Assembly: GCF_010093595.1 (NCBI RefSeq)
Contig: NW_022985440.1
Coordinates: 27,215-91,214 of the forward strand
Direction: 5' to 3'
Source of the DNA: Mytilinidion resinicola
Lineage: Eukaryota > Ascomycota > Dothideomycetes > Mytilinidiales > Mytilinidiaceae
Length of the DNA stretch: 64,000 bases
Shown here piece by piece: positions 34,701-44,699 of the stretch (positions within the stretch are counted from its first letter, which is position 1; each line of letters starts with the position of its first letter). The position numbers and the translations under genes are program-made. Below the pieces are notes generated by a model that did no database searches, was not told the DNA's origin, and saw nothing but the letters and a program-made list of their open reading frames with translations.

Positions 34701-35293
34701 CTCGCGCATGCCAGCATCTGTCGATTGGCTGGCGCTGAACAGAGCTCCGAGTAGTTCTGGCCAAGGCTCTCCTGGGGCAATGGGTGTATCAGCAATATGT
34801 CGAGTAGGTATTCGAGAGGAATGGCATACCTTCATCTGTGTACTGCCTCGCAATTTCCGCTACGGCGTCTCCGATTTTGTTCCTCACAAAAGGCAGCGAT
34901 TCCGACTGCAGACATGCCAACAGTTTCGCGCGAATTGCTTCCCTTTCGCCCTGCTGGAGGGTCAAGAATAGGTCCCTGGTTTGGCTGGAGTTGGGGTCCT
35001 TTCGTGCTCTCGTGGCTATCCGCCGGAACAGGACTGCGGAGTATGAACGCGTCTAATAGCACACGTAGTCAGCATCTTTTCCTTGCGCTTCTGAAGTGTA
35101 GTGTCCTCACCGAAGGGTCATCCTGGCCTTGTATTTGCTCCGTCAGGCCTAGAAGTAGGATCTCTGGCCGACTCGCTACCCATTCTGTGTTGAGAAGCTC
35201 CTCTGCCTGTGTGCGCTCCACATTGTCTGGAGATTGGAGACCTCTGAGCAGCTGGCTCAGCGCAGCGTGCACCTCGGCGGCAAGCATAGACAT
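31788..35293 (-). CDS. PSE1: Importin beta-type karyopherin Kap121/Pse1 (importin-5)
   Basis: Five minus-strand exons (35293-35111, 35052-34830, 34771-34596, 34547-32050, 31995-31788) give 1095 residues, matching yeast Kap121 (1089). It carries ribosomal proteins, histones and transcription factors into the nucleus under Ran-GTP control. HEAT repeats run throughout, for example [20 protein letters not shown] and VEPRVQAHAAAALVNFCEEA, with an acidic insert (DDDDAEEWNASEDLDIDESD) that is typical of the family. The 48-bp intron 34548-34595 has no stop and is a multiple of three, so retention would insert 16 residues in a helix; homologues lack them (TSVKIAAMEAF after splicing). The start MSMLAAEVHAALSQLL is the only reasonable Met. 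Confidence 0.95.
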
Positions 35294-35856
35294 GGTGGGA
35301 TTCTGGCGAGGTCGAGTTGGGTGTGGCTAGGTGTTGTCTGCGAGGTTCGTCCTGAAGCGGCGCACAAAGGCTTTGATTTACAGTTAGCAAGGGAGACAAG
35401 CGGTGACGTTGTGACGCGGTGAATGGCCCGGCGACAGGCGGAGAGGATCCAGCACGGCAGGTTGCAAACACGCCGGCAGGCTGCAGCAGTTCACGAGAGA
35501 GTGTGCAAGAGGTGTGCGGTGCGGGAAGGTAAATGTTTTGGTGGGGGCTCGCCGAGAAATAACCATGGACCGGGTCGCGTTCAAGGCGGCGTGAGTGGTC
35601 CACGGGTGAACGGTCGTCAGAAGTTGAATTGGTCTCACTAGTTCTACATGGGCTTCCGCCTCACAGCATTCACAGCATGAAAAAGCGGCTCTTAGAGACA
35701 GAGATTCACGGCTGATTAGGGACTATAGATCTAGAGTACACCTTGCTCGCTGCCAGAGCCGCCGACCTACCACGCCTAGGATATCAAATTACAAATAACC
35801 CGCTCTAACAACTAGCCACTACTGGAATATCACAAGACGAATTCACCTCCACAACG
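35294..35856. other. Kap121 upstream region
   Basis: About 560 bp between the Kap121 start and the stop of the CBS/PB1 gene, both on the minus strand. GC-rich near Kap121, AT-rich further away. No gene seen. Confidence 0.4.
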
Positions 35857-38009
35857 CTACCGGCTCGAGGCGCGGCCAAGCGCGAAGACGGCCACAATCA
35901 CGACTGCCAGCGTCACGATGGCACCGGGTAGGAGGAGCTCGTTTGGCACACCCGCAATGACCTCTTCTGGCTTAGTTGGTGCAGAGGCTTGGTGTCTGGC
36001 ATGGCGCTCGGCAGCCTCCTCTTCTTCGTCGAAGAATTTCTTGCGCTCCTTCATTACCGACTCCGGGGGAGTCGGTGGCTTGGCTAATGCAGGCTGCGGC
36101 TCAGCTACGACCTGAATAGGTGCCTTCTCAGGGTCATGAACAAAGAGATCCACTTTGTCTCGGTGAGCCGCAATGGAGAGATCAATTGCTTCGGCCAGAT
36201 CCTGGTCGGTGGTGATGGACACAGTGTCGCCATCGTTGTCGAGGTAGCTGAGAGCGAATCCCGACTTGGAAAGCTTGCCCTCCTCAAAAGTTGGGAGACC
36301 GCCAATGGCATCGACCTCCGCGCCTAGCTTGCTGCCAACGCGGGAGATAAGGTCTTCGATTCCTCCAGATGAGGTGACCTGGAGTCGATGGACCCGACCA
36401 CTGGGCGCCTTGAACTTAAACGGGAATGGTGTATCCTCCTGCGCGATGGCCTGGGCACCAGCGAAAGCCGAGTGCTCAGGGGAATCTCCATGATGAGACG
36501 CAGAATCATTGGGCAGCACGCTGTCTCCACGATCCATATGGCCTGGACGCGACAGATCCGGCGACATCAGCGATCGGGCGTCGGGCGTGTGAGGCAATCG
36601 GCTACCCCCTTCGCCAGACATCATGGACTCGGTCTCATTGTCGAGTGACAGCCAGAACTTGTTCCAGGCAGGACCTTCGCTGTCTCCTTGTGTGCCAATA
36701 TTGTTGATCTGATCAGAATTTAGCGTTGGAACTAGCATATAATCAACATGTAGCATACCTGATCCAGTGTCGCATAAGTGAGCTTTAGGACGTCTACCAT
36801 GCCGACTATCTCGCCCGCTTCGCTCATTACGGGAAGATTAAGGTAATGGCCATCTATAACTATTAGCATATAACTCACTGGCAGTACCGTAGAGCGACAT
36901 ACCGTGCATTTTCCTTAGAGCTGCTTGAATGCTCATGTCCATGGGGGCGAAATCTGGATGAGGCGTCATCACCCTAACCACACTGCAGGTTGCCGGATCA
37001 AGGCCAGCAGCAATGACACGTAAAACCACGTCCTTGCTTGTGAAAATTCCGGTAATGGAACCTTGATCTTGAACAAGCACCGCCGTCGTGTGGTTCTCCT
37101 TCATGAGCGTAGCTGCTTCTTTGACTGATGTTCGTACAGATACCGTCACTGGTGGTAGTCCATTCAGGACGGACTCCAATGTTGGCCCAGACATCTTCAT
37201 TCGGATAGCTTCTACATATTGTATGATCTGTTGCGGCTGGCTTGAGCCGAGTTCGGCCTGTACGCCCTCGAGAGCATCGTAGAGCTTCCGAGACGAACTG
37301 TATGCTCGCTCCAGCTTCTCCATAGCGTCGTAGAAGCACTTCGTAATATCCAGAATGCCAGAGATATCGTGGTTCTCGTCCATTACAGGGAGATGGCGGA
37401 ATCCTTTCCGGACCATGAGGTCCAGGGCATCGGTTGCACTGGTGTCTGTTTTGGCGCAGAGGGGGTTCTTGGTCATGATCTCTTCAATAGTAATGTCACG
37501 AGCCCTTATACCAGCCCCGACAACTCGAAAGGCAAGATCCTTTGCTGTGAATATTCCCGCAATCCGGTCATCGTCGTCTGTCACAAGAACGCAGTCTTCA
37601 CGCTTCGCTGCCATCAATTGGGCGGCTTCCGCAACAGTAGTCGAGGGTTTGATCTGAAGGGCAGGACTCGGTTTTAGGGCAAGGACGGTTCCTGGAGGTG
37701 CTTTTCGCGTGGGACGGACGCGTCCTGACGGGTTCTTCTTTTTATTGAGGTCCGTCTCAATCTTTCTCCGGATGGCCTTTGCACTGTTTAGCACTGCGTA
37801 GGACAGCGAAAGGAGGGCAATATCGAAGGAGCACATACCTCATCTCTCTTGGTCTGCTTCTGCCGACTAGCACTGAGAGTTGACGTGCCGGCATCGCTCT
37901 GGGTTGTGTGGGACTCGAGGGCTGGTCGAGGGATGCCCGAGGGACTGTTGGTAAAAGGGACCTGTCCCCGGGCCTTGGGCGTGCTCCTGTACGTGCCGGT
38001 GGCAGACAT
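35857..38009 (-). CDS. CBS and PB1 domain protein with C-terminal membrane anchor (Mug70-like)
   Basis: Four minus-strand exons (38009-37839, 37776-36903, 36853-36759, 36708-35857) give 663 residues. A basic, disordered N-terminus is followed by four CBS motifs in two pairs, e.g. VAEAAQLMAAKREDCVLVTD, ALDLMVRKGFRHLPVMDE, VKEAATLMKENHTTAVLV and the spliced HDGHYLNLPVMSEAGEIVG. CBS pairs bind adenine nucleotides and sense energy state. A PB1 domain (about 470-570; FPFKFKAPSGRVHRLQV, YLDNDGDTVSITTDQDL) follows. The last 25 residues are a hydrophobic helix (LLPGAIVTLAVVIVAVFAL) ending ASSR, so the protein is probably tail-anchored. The order matches fission yeast Mug70, whose role is little known. 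Confidence 0.9.
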
Positions 38010-38570
38010 GGCGAAGGTGAAACAGAGATGCAACAAATGCCAGCGCACGCAGGAATTTGCTGTCTGAGGGGTGTATGAAAGCGATCCTATTCGAGAGCGG
38101 GTGAAGCGGTAAGGTCAAGCACCACCCTGGCACCCGGTTACCAGGCAAAGCAAAAACAACCGGCGGATTGGCAAGGGCCGACGTTGTACAGGTGGTGTGA
38201 AGCTTTAGAAGTTGCCACACGCGCAAACGATTTATAGAAATTGCCCGCAAGCCAGAGAGTTATGTGAATGGTATAAACACAATGCAGTGCCTTTTCACGG
38301 ACGTCAGGTGAACCGTCCACGCACCGCGGTTGACAGGGTCATTTTGGCCTGAGGCATTGTCCGATTCAAGGTCACGGGATCTCGATACTAGCGGCTTGGC
38401 AGACGAGCCCACAACGATTTTGACCTCGTCGGCTCCATGCAACGAGATATTGCTGCCGCCACCACCGACCCTCATCACTCCGCTGAGATTCCACGCTCAT
38501 AAAGGTACTGCTATGATACAGGCTCAAATTCCACGAGCTTGCGCTAACAACGCAATAGAATCTGCCCAGC
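38010..38570. promoter_or_regulatory. Divergent promoter, CBS/PB1 gene / ribosomal protein eS26
   Basis: 561 bp between divergent starts. No known ribosomal-protein promoter box was recognised with confidence. Confidence 0.4.
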
Positions 38571-39173
38571 ATGGTCAAAAAGCGAGCGTCCAAGTACGAG
38601 AATCCCCCACCTGCGGCGATCATGGACGAGAGACTAATTGCAATTCCAGTGGCCGCAACAAGAAGGGCCGCGGTCACGTTAAGCCGATCCGCTGCTCGAA
38701 CTGCTCTCGCTGCACTCCCAAGGACAAGGCAATAAAGAGATTCACAATCCGGAACATGGTCGAATCGGCTGCCATTCGTACGTCGCCCTGACACCTTGGG
38801 AATACTCCGGCGTTGGAAACCACGCCGAACGAGCCGCAAAAATCTGGTCGAGTGGGTCGCTGACAAGTCTGCCAGGTGATATTTCCGATGCCTCTGTCTT
38901 CCCCGAGTACACCGTCCCCAAGATGTACTTGAAGCTGCAATACTGCGTCTCCTGCGCCATCCACGGCAAGATCGTCCGGTGCGTCTCCAATTCCGAGCAT
39001 CCCTTGCCATACTCGAGACGTCTAACAGCCTTAATAGTGTCCGTTCGCGAGAAGGCCGCCGCAACCGCGCTCCCCCACCACGTGTCCGATACAACAAGGA
39101 TGGCAAGAAGGTCAACCCGCAACAGGCCAACGCCAGGCCAGCTGCTGCTGGAGCTGCGCCGGCTGCTACCTGA
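38571..39173 (+). CDS. RPS26: 40S ribosomal protein S26 (eS26)
   Basis: Four exons (38571-38593, 38650-38777, 38876-38978, 39038-39173) give 129 residues. eS26 sits at the mRNA exit channel of the small subunit and contacts sequence upstream of the start codon. The protein begins [20 protein letters not shown] and has the zinc-binding cysteines CSNCSRC and [26 protein letters not shown] near the C-terminus matches the family. The first coding exon is only 23 bp, and three introns in a 390-bp coding sequence fit a highly expressed fungal ribosomal gene. The second intron is 98 bp, longer than the others. Confidence 0.96.
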
Positions 39174-39482
39174 GGGAGGAATGATGGCTGAAGGTGTCGG
39201 GGCAGCATTGGGCCGTGCGGGGACTTTTAACTTGTTATAAAGGGATTACGAATTCCTCGGAGCTACTGGCAAGCATGACGACTTATGGTTTCGAAGCCTT
39301 GGTCAAACGAGGCGAATGCTCTATGTTTCACAAAAACAACAAAGCCATCGGCGTCACCAGCTAGAATGAGTGCGTCAAACATTCCATGTGGTGATTGTGC
39401 AAGATATGAACATGATATGGTATCCTTGAAAAGTCAATATAAACCTACACGTTATCATAGCAATTCGTGTTGTAGTGTCGTC
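39174..39482. other. Convergent intergenic region
   Basis: About 310 bp between the 3' ends of eS26 (+) and the VanZ-like gene (-). No gene seen. Confidence 0.4.
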
Positions 39483-40329
39483 TCAATCAGGCCGTTTCTT
39501 AGCATCCACGACGCCAATATCCCCAGAACTGCTAGGCGGCGTCTCCTTGCCGCCCCCATTTGCTTCATTGACTTCACTCTCGTCCCAGTCTTCGGCATTC
39601 TCGTCCCAATTATCCAGCTCCTCTTCGACCGTTGGAGTGGGCCTGATGACACCAGATTCCTGGTCTACGACTGCCTCTCCAAGTTCGATATCCTCGTCGC
39701 CTGCGACTGCGTTATACCCCCGAGCGGCCCGCTTCCGTTCTAGCATTCGCTTGTGGTACCAGTTGCAGATGGCCAGAGAGGAAACGGACCCAAGGGCGTT
39801 GGCCAAAATGTCATAGTAGTCGAAATTACGGCCATTCTATGTCATAGTCAGCATTGAGCTATAGTATGTCTTATGTAGTCCGAGAACATACTGGTATGAT
39901 TTCTTGAGCTACCTCTGAGCCGAACCCCAGCGCAACTGTGCACACTAGGAATGTGAATTGGACCACCCGCCGACGATTTGTTTCGAGGATCCAGTAAAAT
40001 AGGAACGTGAGGACGAAAAATGTGAGGAAGTGCAGCACCTGAGCATGTGGTTAGCTTGATGGGTTCTTTTGCGCATCAGGTCTACGCCGTCATATACCTT
40101 GTCGGATTGTTTGTACGCTGGGAGTTGGGCATATTCAGAGGGCGAGCTGTCAGGGAGTTAGCATAGCCAGAGACTTGTCCACTGGTCAAACTCGTACAGT
40201 CCAGCGAGCCCCGCGATCAAACATAGGCCAACGAAGCCACCTGAGAAACCATTAGCATCCTGCAGGCTGCAGCTGTGCCGCGCGTGTTGAAGTAGCTGCG
40301 TTACCTGCGAAAGGCTTTCGGATACGCAT
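39483..40329 (-). CDS. VanZ-like membrane protein
   Basis: Five minus-strand exons (40329-40305, 40240-40198, 40146-40098, 40038-39892, 39836-39483) give 205 residues. About four hydrophobic helices cover residues 1-135, followed by a disordered acidic tail. The core reads KVLHFLTFFVLTFLFYWIL, then GSEVAQEIIPNGRNFDYYD and ILANALGSVSS, the conserved VanZ pattern (K-x-x-H-F near the start, E near the third helix, D-x-x-A-N). VanZ is named from a bacterial teicoplanin-resistance accessory gene; the fungal function is unknown. Exons 1-3 are only 25-49 bp, but each junction is in frame and rebuilds family sequence. Confidence 0.82.
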
Positions 40330-40955
40330 GCCTGGATCAGAGTGTAGGTGCCGGGTGCGCACAGCTATAAGTGGCACATGAGGATATTTAGCAGAGAGTG
40401 GAGGCGTTCAATGCTACGTAGGTGGAGAGAAGCTGCGAGCTAAGCTAAGGTTGAAGTCTGTCGATCCTAAATGTGGTGGGGCTTGGCACTTCACTCCTCG
40501 ATCGTGGGCCACGTATCATCCGCTATTCAAAACATCACTCCCAGGAAAACTAGCGAGTGATCTACCAAGGACGGAAAGTGACATCAGGAACTCCCGCATG
40601 AAAGGTACAGTAAAGCAATGTTTGACTGAACTTCTCTTTCAACAGCATTCAACACTCAAAATCTCATCCTTACAGCGTGAGAACATTCATCTACCTATGC
40701 ACACTTTCGAATTATTATCAAAAGTGCTTCATTATATTGTCAAAGTTCGGAAAAAATGATGTAAAATTTGTCATTTTGAACAGTCTGAAGTCTCCTCACG
40801 CTATTACCAACTATCAGATAGGAACATTGGCATACACACCCCAGATTTCTGATAACAATCAGGCCATCACTAACGGCGACATGCATACTGGTATGAGTGC
40901 GAGATGGCCACTGGGGATTGCCTCCCCCGCGACCTCGCCGATTCCCCGAATCTCA

Positions 40956-41123
40956 TTAATGGGAACTAAGCACAGCGCCCTTGTTGTCTGTTGCACAGCA
41001 TGTGCCACATCCAGGACTCGAGGTGCAAGTGCATTGAGTGTACCATACCTGTCGCCATGGGTAAAGTGTGCAGACCGCGGGTAGCGCGTACTTTGCGACG
41101 GAGGCACCGCATAATGTTGACAT
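40956..41123 (-). CDS. Possible cysteine-rich small protein (55 residues)
   Basis: An intronless minus-strand frame starting MSTLCGASVAK with a C-terminal half reading CTCTSSPGCGTCCATDNK. The C-x-C, C-x-C-x-x-C-C spacing recalls metallothioneins, which chelate copper or zinc with clustered cysteines. The N-terminal half is not metallothionein-like, and a longer in-frame start exists at an ATG upstream. It sits in repeat-bearing DNA without a clear promoter. Treat as a weak candidate; chance is a serious alternative. Confidence 0.22.
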   Translation of the reverse strand: MSTLCGASVAKYALPAVCTLYPWRQVWYTQCTCTSSPGCGTCCATDNKGAVLSSH

Positions 41124-41478
41124 GTCGTTCAACACCGGGTTTTGCCTCACTACTTCTTTCATCTTTTTGGAATATGCCAAAATCCTGGCATACTAAGTAC
41201 GAGTGGAACATTTCCTAAAACTGATGAATGTAGCTTTGTTAAGGGGAAAGGACTGCACCTATACAAATGCTTCCTTTAGACTCTGATTATTTAGGGTTAG
41301 TACTCCTGGGTCAGATACTGAACCGAACAGAGCTAGTGAGACTGGTAGAGGGTATACTTAGGTTGAAATTGATGTGAACTCTGATTTCTATAGACGTCTA
41401 GCTAGTTGTATATATACTAGGGGAAGGAAGGGGGCCACCCCCAGGGTGGCGCGCTAGTAAGTTCAGATGAGCCCTGCA

Positions 41479-41544
41479 CAGCTGAGGCTTCAGCTCGGTT
41501 CTCTACAGCTGAGATTTCAGCTGGGTTCTCTACAGCTGATGTTC
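41479..41544. repeat. 27-bp tandem repeat with internal palindrome (about 2.4 copies)
   Basis: Units begin CAGCTGA at 41479, 41506 and 41533 (the last incomplete). Each full unit contains an inverted AGCTGA...TCAGCT pair, so the array can form alternating hairpins. Differences among units are few. Confidence 0.7.
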
Positions 41545-41680
41545 GGAGAGTAGCTTTCTGGCATATGAGTTGTTGATCCTAGGTTGTAGTGTTGCAACCT
41601 GAGTGGTATTCTATGCCAGTTTGAGTAGAAGCAAGCACAGCAACATATTGCCGACAGTCCCTTAGCTGAAAAGGAATAAG

Positions 41681-41707
41681 ACTCCAGATTTAGCACTCCA
41701 GATTTAG
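41681..41707. repeat. Short tandem duplication (actccagatttag twice)
   Basis: The 13-bp string is at 41681-41693 and 41695-41707 with one base between. Confidence 0.7.
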
Positions 41708-42329
41708 GACTGTTACCTAAGATATCACGCGGTAACGAACAAACCTACTACTTCTAGTGATGCTCTTACGATTTCAAGGTCTGAAACAAGGCTGACGATA
41801 ATCATTGTATGGGCCCCTGGTTCAGTCCTTGCTTACCTTTTGCGGTTTCCCAAGACGAGACTTTGGCCCCGTATGTGTGTAGAAGGTAAGCATGTAGCCT
41901 GCCCCTGTTGCCTTCCACACGCTGTGTCTCTCGTTACTGTCCCCAATCATACTCCAGGATGCTCTTTCCTGGAACACCATCTTCATTGCATTTGTCTTCT
42001 GTTCTGCGAGTCCACCATATCTTCTCATCCATCCCGTCACACATCAGCTACGCCATCGTTCCATCCAGCGAAGTCAGCATCACTACTCACCGGATTCTTA
42101 ACGCTGCAAGACATCTCACACGCAGCTGTCGTCTTCATTCCAACCGGATTTCTACGTCTTCTTACGCAACAGCACTCGTTGTACATCGTTCATCAACCAG
42201 CATAGCACCGCTCAGATCGCACCTTGACGCCAACCGCGATAGCCCTCTTCACTTTGCCATAAGGATCTTGACTTTGCACACCGCCTCCCCCCAAGCCGGA
42301 ACACCTGCGGCCTTGTATCCTTAATTGTC

Positions 42330-43882
42330 ATGACTTCCAATCCTCGAGCACTATCTCACGCAATGCTGCCGATATATGAAGAGCTGCGGGTTGAATGGGA
42401 CGAGACTGTGCAAGGCTCCACAACTCAGCCTACAAGCTTGCCCACGACTTCTTTTGAGGATCAGCCTGTAGCAGGCACGCTGGGCATGAAAAAAGTGGCA
42501 CACTCAGCAAGTACTCAGCCCGTGCGTCCACCTGCCTGCCACTGCTTGGGTTGCTTCAACGTATTTTCAGAAATCTAAAGAAAATAGAAGCTCTTTACCT
42601 TGGGCTATGTGGAAACTTGTTGAAGCGCTTCATGCAGTGGTAAACGGGTGTACACACAGGCAAAGTACTTGGTGAGTGTGCCACTTTTTTCATGCCCAGC
42701 GCGGCAGGTACCAATCTCGAGTACCTGCCACTTCCGAACGACGGACAAACAAATCATTCGACAGAGGAGTCCAGAGCTACCGAGGACGTGTTCCACAGCG
42801 CACATAGCGAGGGGATTGCACACCCGACTATCCAAGAAAAACATCATCCTACGAGCAAAAGCAAGGGTGTGGCCTCTTCATCTGAGCCAACCTCGTCTCT
42901 CAGGTCTAAAGAGTCAGGTGGTGGCGGTGCGGCGCACCCGCCCGTCTTATCCGGGGAGAATTCTGTTGCGGCGCAAAATCGTCGAGAGATTATTGCGGAC
43001 AAGAAGCCGCAGGCGAAGCACCAGCAAGATGATCAAAGTACCGAGGAAGTGGCCAGAGAGAAGCTTCGTCAGTTGAAGCCGAAGGAGAATTCGCCGGCAC
43101 AAGCTGCAGAGAAGTTGCAGCCCGAGCCACCCTGCCTCAATTCCGCGCACCTGGAGGGCAACAAGGGCGAAGCAGGTTCCCAGCGGATGGAGATCAAGGT
43201 TGACGAGGGTGACAATGTGGGCGTCCAAGATGAAGAAGAGTTGACTTTCTTCATGTATACAAATCTTGCGAAGCTAGTCCCTCCCCGTATCGCCGAGCGT
43301 CTTCCACCTAATTCACCATGGAAACACGGTCAGAAGATAAGCAACCACCACCCGGACATGTTACTCCTCGAACACTGCCATCTCTTTGAGCCAAATACTG
43401 AAGGATACCCAACCGAGGAAGCCGCCATGGTCGATATTGCGTGCAGTTTATCGTTCGCACGTATCCCAATCATTCCTAGATACACACCGAACTGTGTCTT
43501 GACGCTCCTAACACGTCGCCTCCTTGATTGGCAACCTCAAATTGTACGGACAAAAGAGGTGGAATTTAAAGTCCCCAAGAAACCTGAAGGTCGGGGCGCG
43601 GTCTGACCCTTTCTTCATGTCCAAGAGGTGGAATCCGGATGACCTAATGAACCGGAGGGCCAGGAAGCTGTTTATGTCCCTCTCAAGGTTTATGACAATG
43701 AGCAAGAAGCCGATGGCCAGCACGAACAGGAGGCGCAACTGGAGTCTTTGGGTTCTCTCGCACGGAAGTACATGTTCTGCGTTAATGAGGCGGATGAGCA
43801 AAGGCAGTGCCATTCATGTATACCTCCTTCCTGTATCACGGTGATTGCCAAGAGAAGAATCACCCCGATATTCCAGGCTTGA
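42330..43882 (+). CDS. Hypothetical protein interrupted by a foldback element
   Basis: Best reconstruction: exons 42330-42474, 42708-43600 and 43658-43882, 420 residues. The first exon (MTSNPRALSHAMLPIYEELR) runs into a 228-bp inverted-repeat element; leaving out 42475-42707 joins the frame exactly (V-A-G-T-N-L-E-Y-L-P-L-P). If that does not happen, translation from 42330 stops after 82 residues, and the downstream part could start at an ATG at 42692. A second break lies at 43601-43657, where two in-frame TGA codons occur; a 57-bp intron with a CTAAT branch site and a weak GTCTGA donor would remove both. The protein is charged and disordered to about residue 220, then more globular, ending with a C-H-S-C segment. 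I recognise no family. It may be an active lineage-specific gene or a decaying one. Confidence 0.5.
42476..42703. mobile_element. 228-bp MITE-like foldback element with 40-bp terminal inverted repeats
   Basis: The left arm (42476-42515) and the reverse complement of the right arm (42664-42703) match at 38 of 40 positions, including the core GGGCATGAAAAAAGTGGCAC. Weaker pairing, about two thirds identity, continues inward another 45 bp to give arms of about 85 bp around a loop near 42561-42617; several inner differences are transitions. The element is flanked by a 5-bp direct repeat GCAGG (42471-42475 and 42704-42708), the expected target-site duplication. It has no coding capacity of its own. 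The superfamily is not clear from TIR or duplication length. Confidence 0.8.
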
Positions 43883-44699
43883 AGGAACATGAAACTAAAC
43901 TATGAGCTTGCCTTGTAACTTGTAGTATCTTTCTTCTGGGGTTGGTGGTTGTGATAAATGCCTTTGACATAGTCTAGATTTTATGATGGCCCTACTACTA
44001 TGGATACTGAGAGTAGGAATTTGCGCCCAGAAAAGATGATACCCCGTTGAAGACTGCGAAGGGCCCCTGAAATGAAGCTTTACTCTAGTACGAGCTGGAC
44101 GTGGAAACCTGGATATTCTCTCAGGAAACTGTTACTAGTCTACAAAAAACGTAGTGCTCCACGTTCAACTACCTCTACACGCTAACATGGTGCATGCGGG
44201 CTCTGTCCTCGTGGTTGGACTGTCTCAGACAGCTCGCGCATGGTTGCAGGTGACTAGCGGGCAGTGACGGCACTTCGCACTCGCGATATACGCTGTTTGC
44301 GAGGCGATGAGTGTAGCAGCTGTATCTGGTCGTAGAACGGTCGTAGTCCTGTTCTGTGAATGTTTGTGGAGTGTTTGCTGAAGAGGCGAGCGCCCGGCAA
44401 GGCTGCACTTGGCTGGCGCGACTAGGGGCCTGGGGGTAACTCAATTCTGACGACGCCCTGCCTCTCCGATCACTCACTGCTGGCCTCCTCGACGTCGCCC
44501 ATCGCCTTTCCATCGCCAGGGACGGCCTCGCCATCGCCTTTCCATCAAACCGACACCGCCAACCGACTCGCACACTCGCCCGCCTCCTTCATGAGCGGTC
44601 TTACCTTCTGGAAACCGTTGTCTGAGCCTGGAGACTCCCGCTCCCGCCGCGGCTCTTCATCAGCGTCGCGGACGTGAGGGGCGCCAAGAGATTCTGAAC
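43883..44699. other. Gene-free region, Spt7 upstream
   Basis: About 0.8 kb between the hypothetical gene and Spt7, same orientation. The last 250 bp are GC-rich with CT-rich stretches that fit a promoter and leader. No gene seen. Confidence 0.45.

Larger units (their letters stand above)
40330..42329. other. AT-rich, repeat-bearing gene-poor region
   Basis: About 2 kb with the look of degraded mobile DNA: AT-rich segments, a perfect GCCACCC-CCA-GGGTGGC palindrome at 41434-41450, a TATATATA stretch near 41409-41416, and tandem repeats at 41479-41544 and 41681-41707. A Cys-rich 55-residue minus-strand frame lies at 40956-41123. The last 300 bp are pyrimidine-rich and may be the leader of the hypothetical gene at 42330. 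No transposase or reverse transcriptase sequence was recognised. Confidence 0.5.

Noticed and set aside
38372..39208. 278-codon minus-strand frame opposite eS26
   Set aside because: Fully antisense to a confidently spliced ribosomal protein gene; Arg-rich shadow translation.
43524..43844. Alternative plus-strand frame inside the hypothetical gene
   Set aside because: It starts inside the coding sequence in another frame and is Met/Arg/Lys-rich; the main frame continues better after the two TGA codons.
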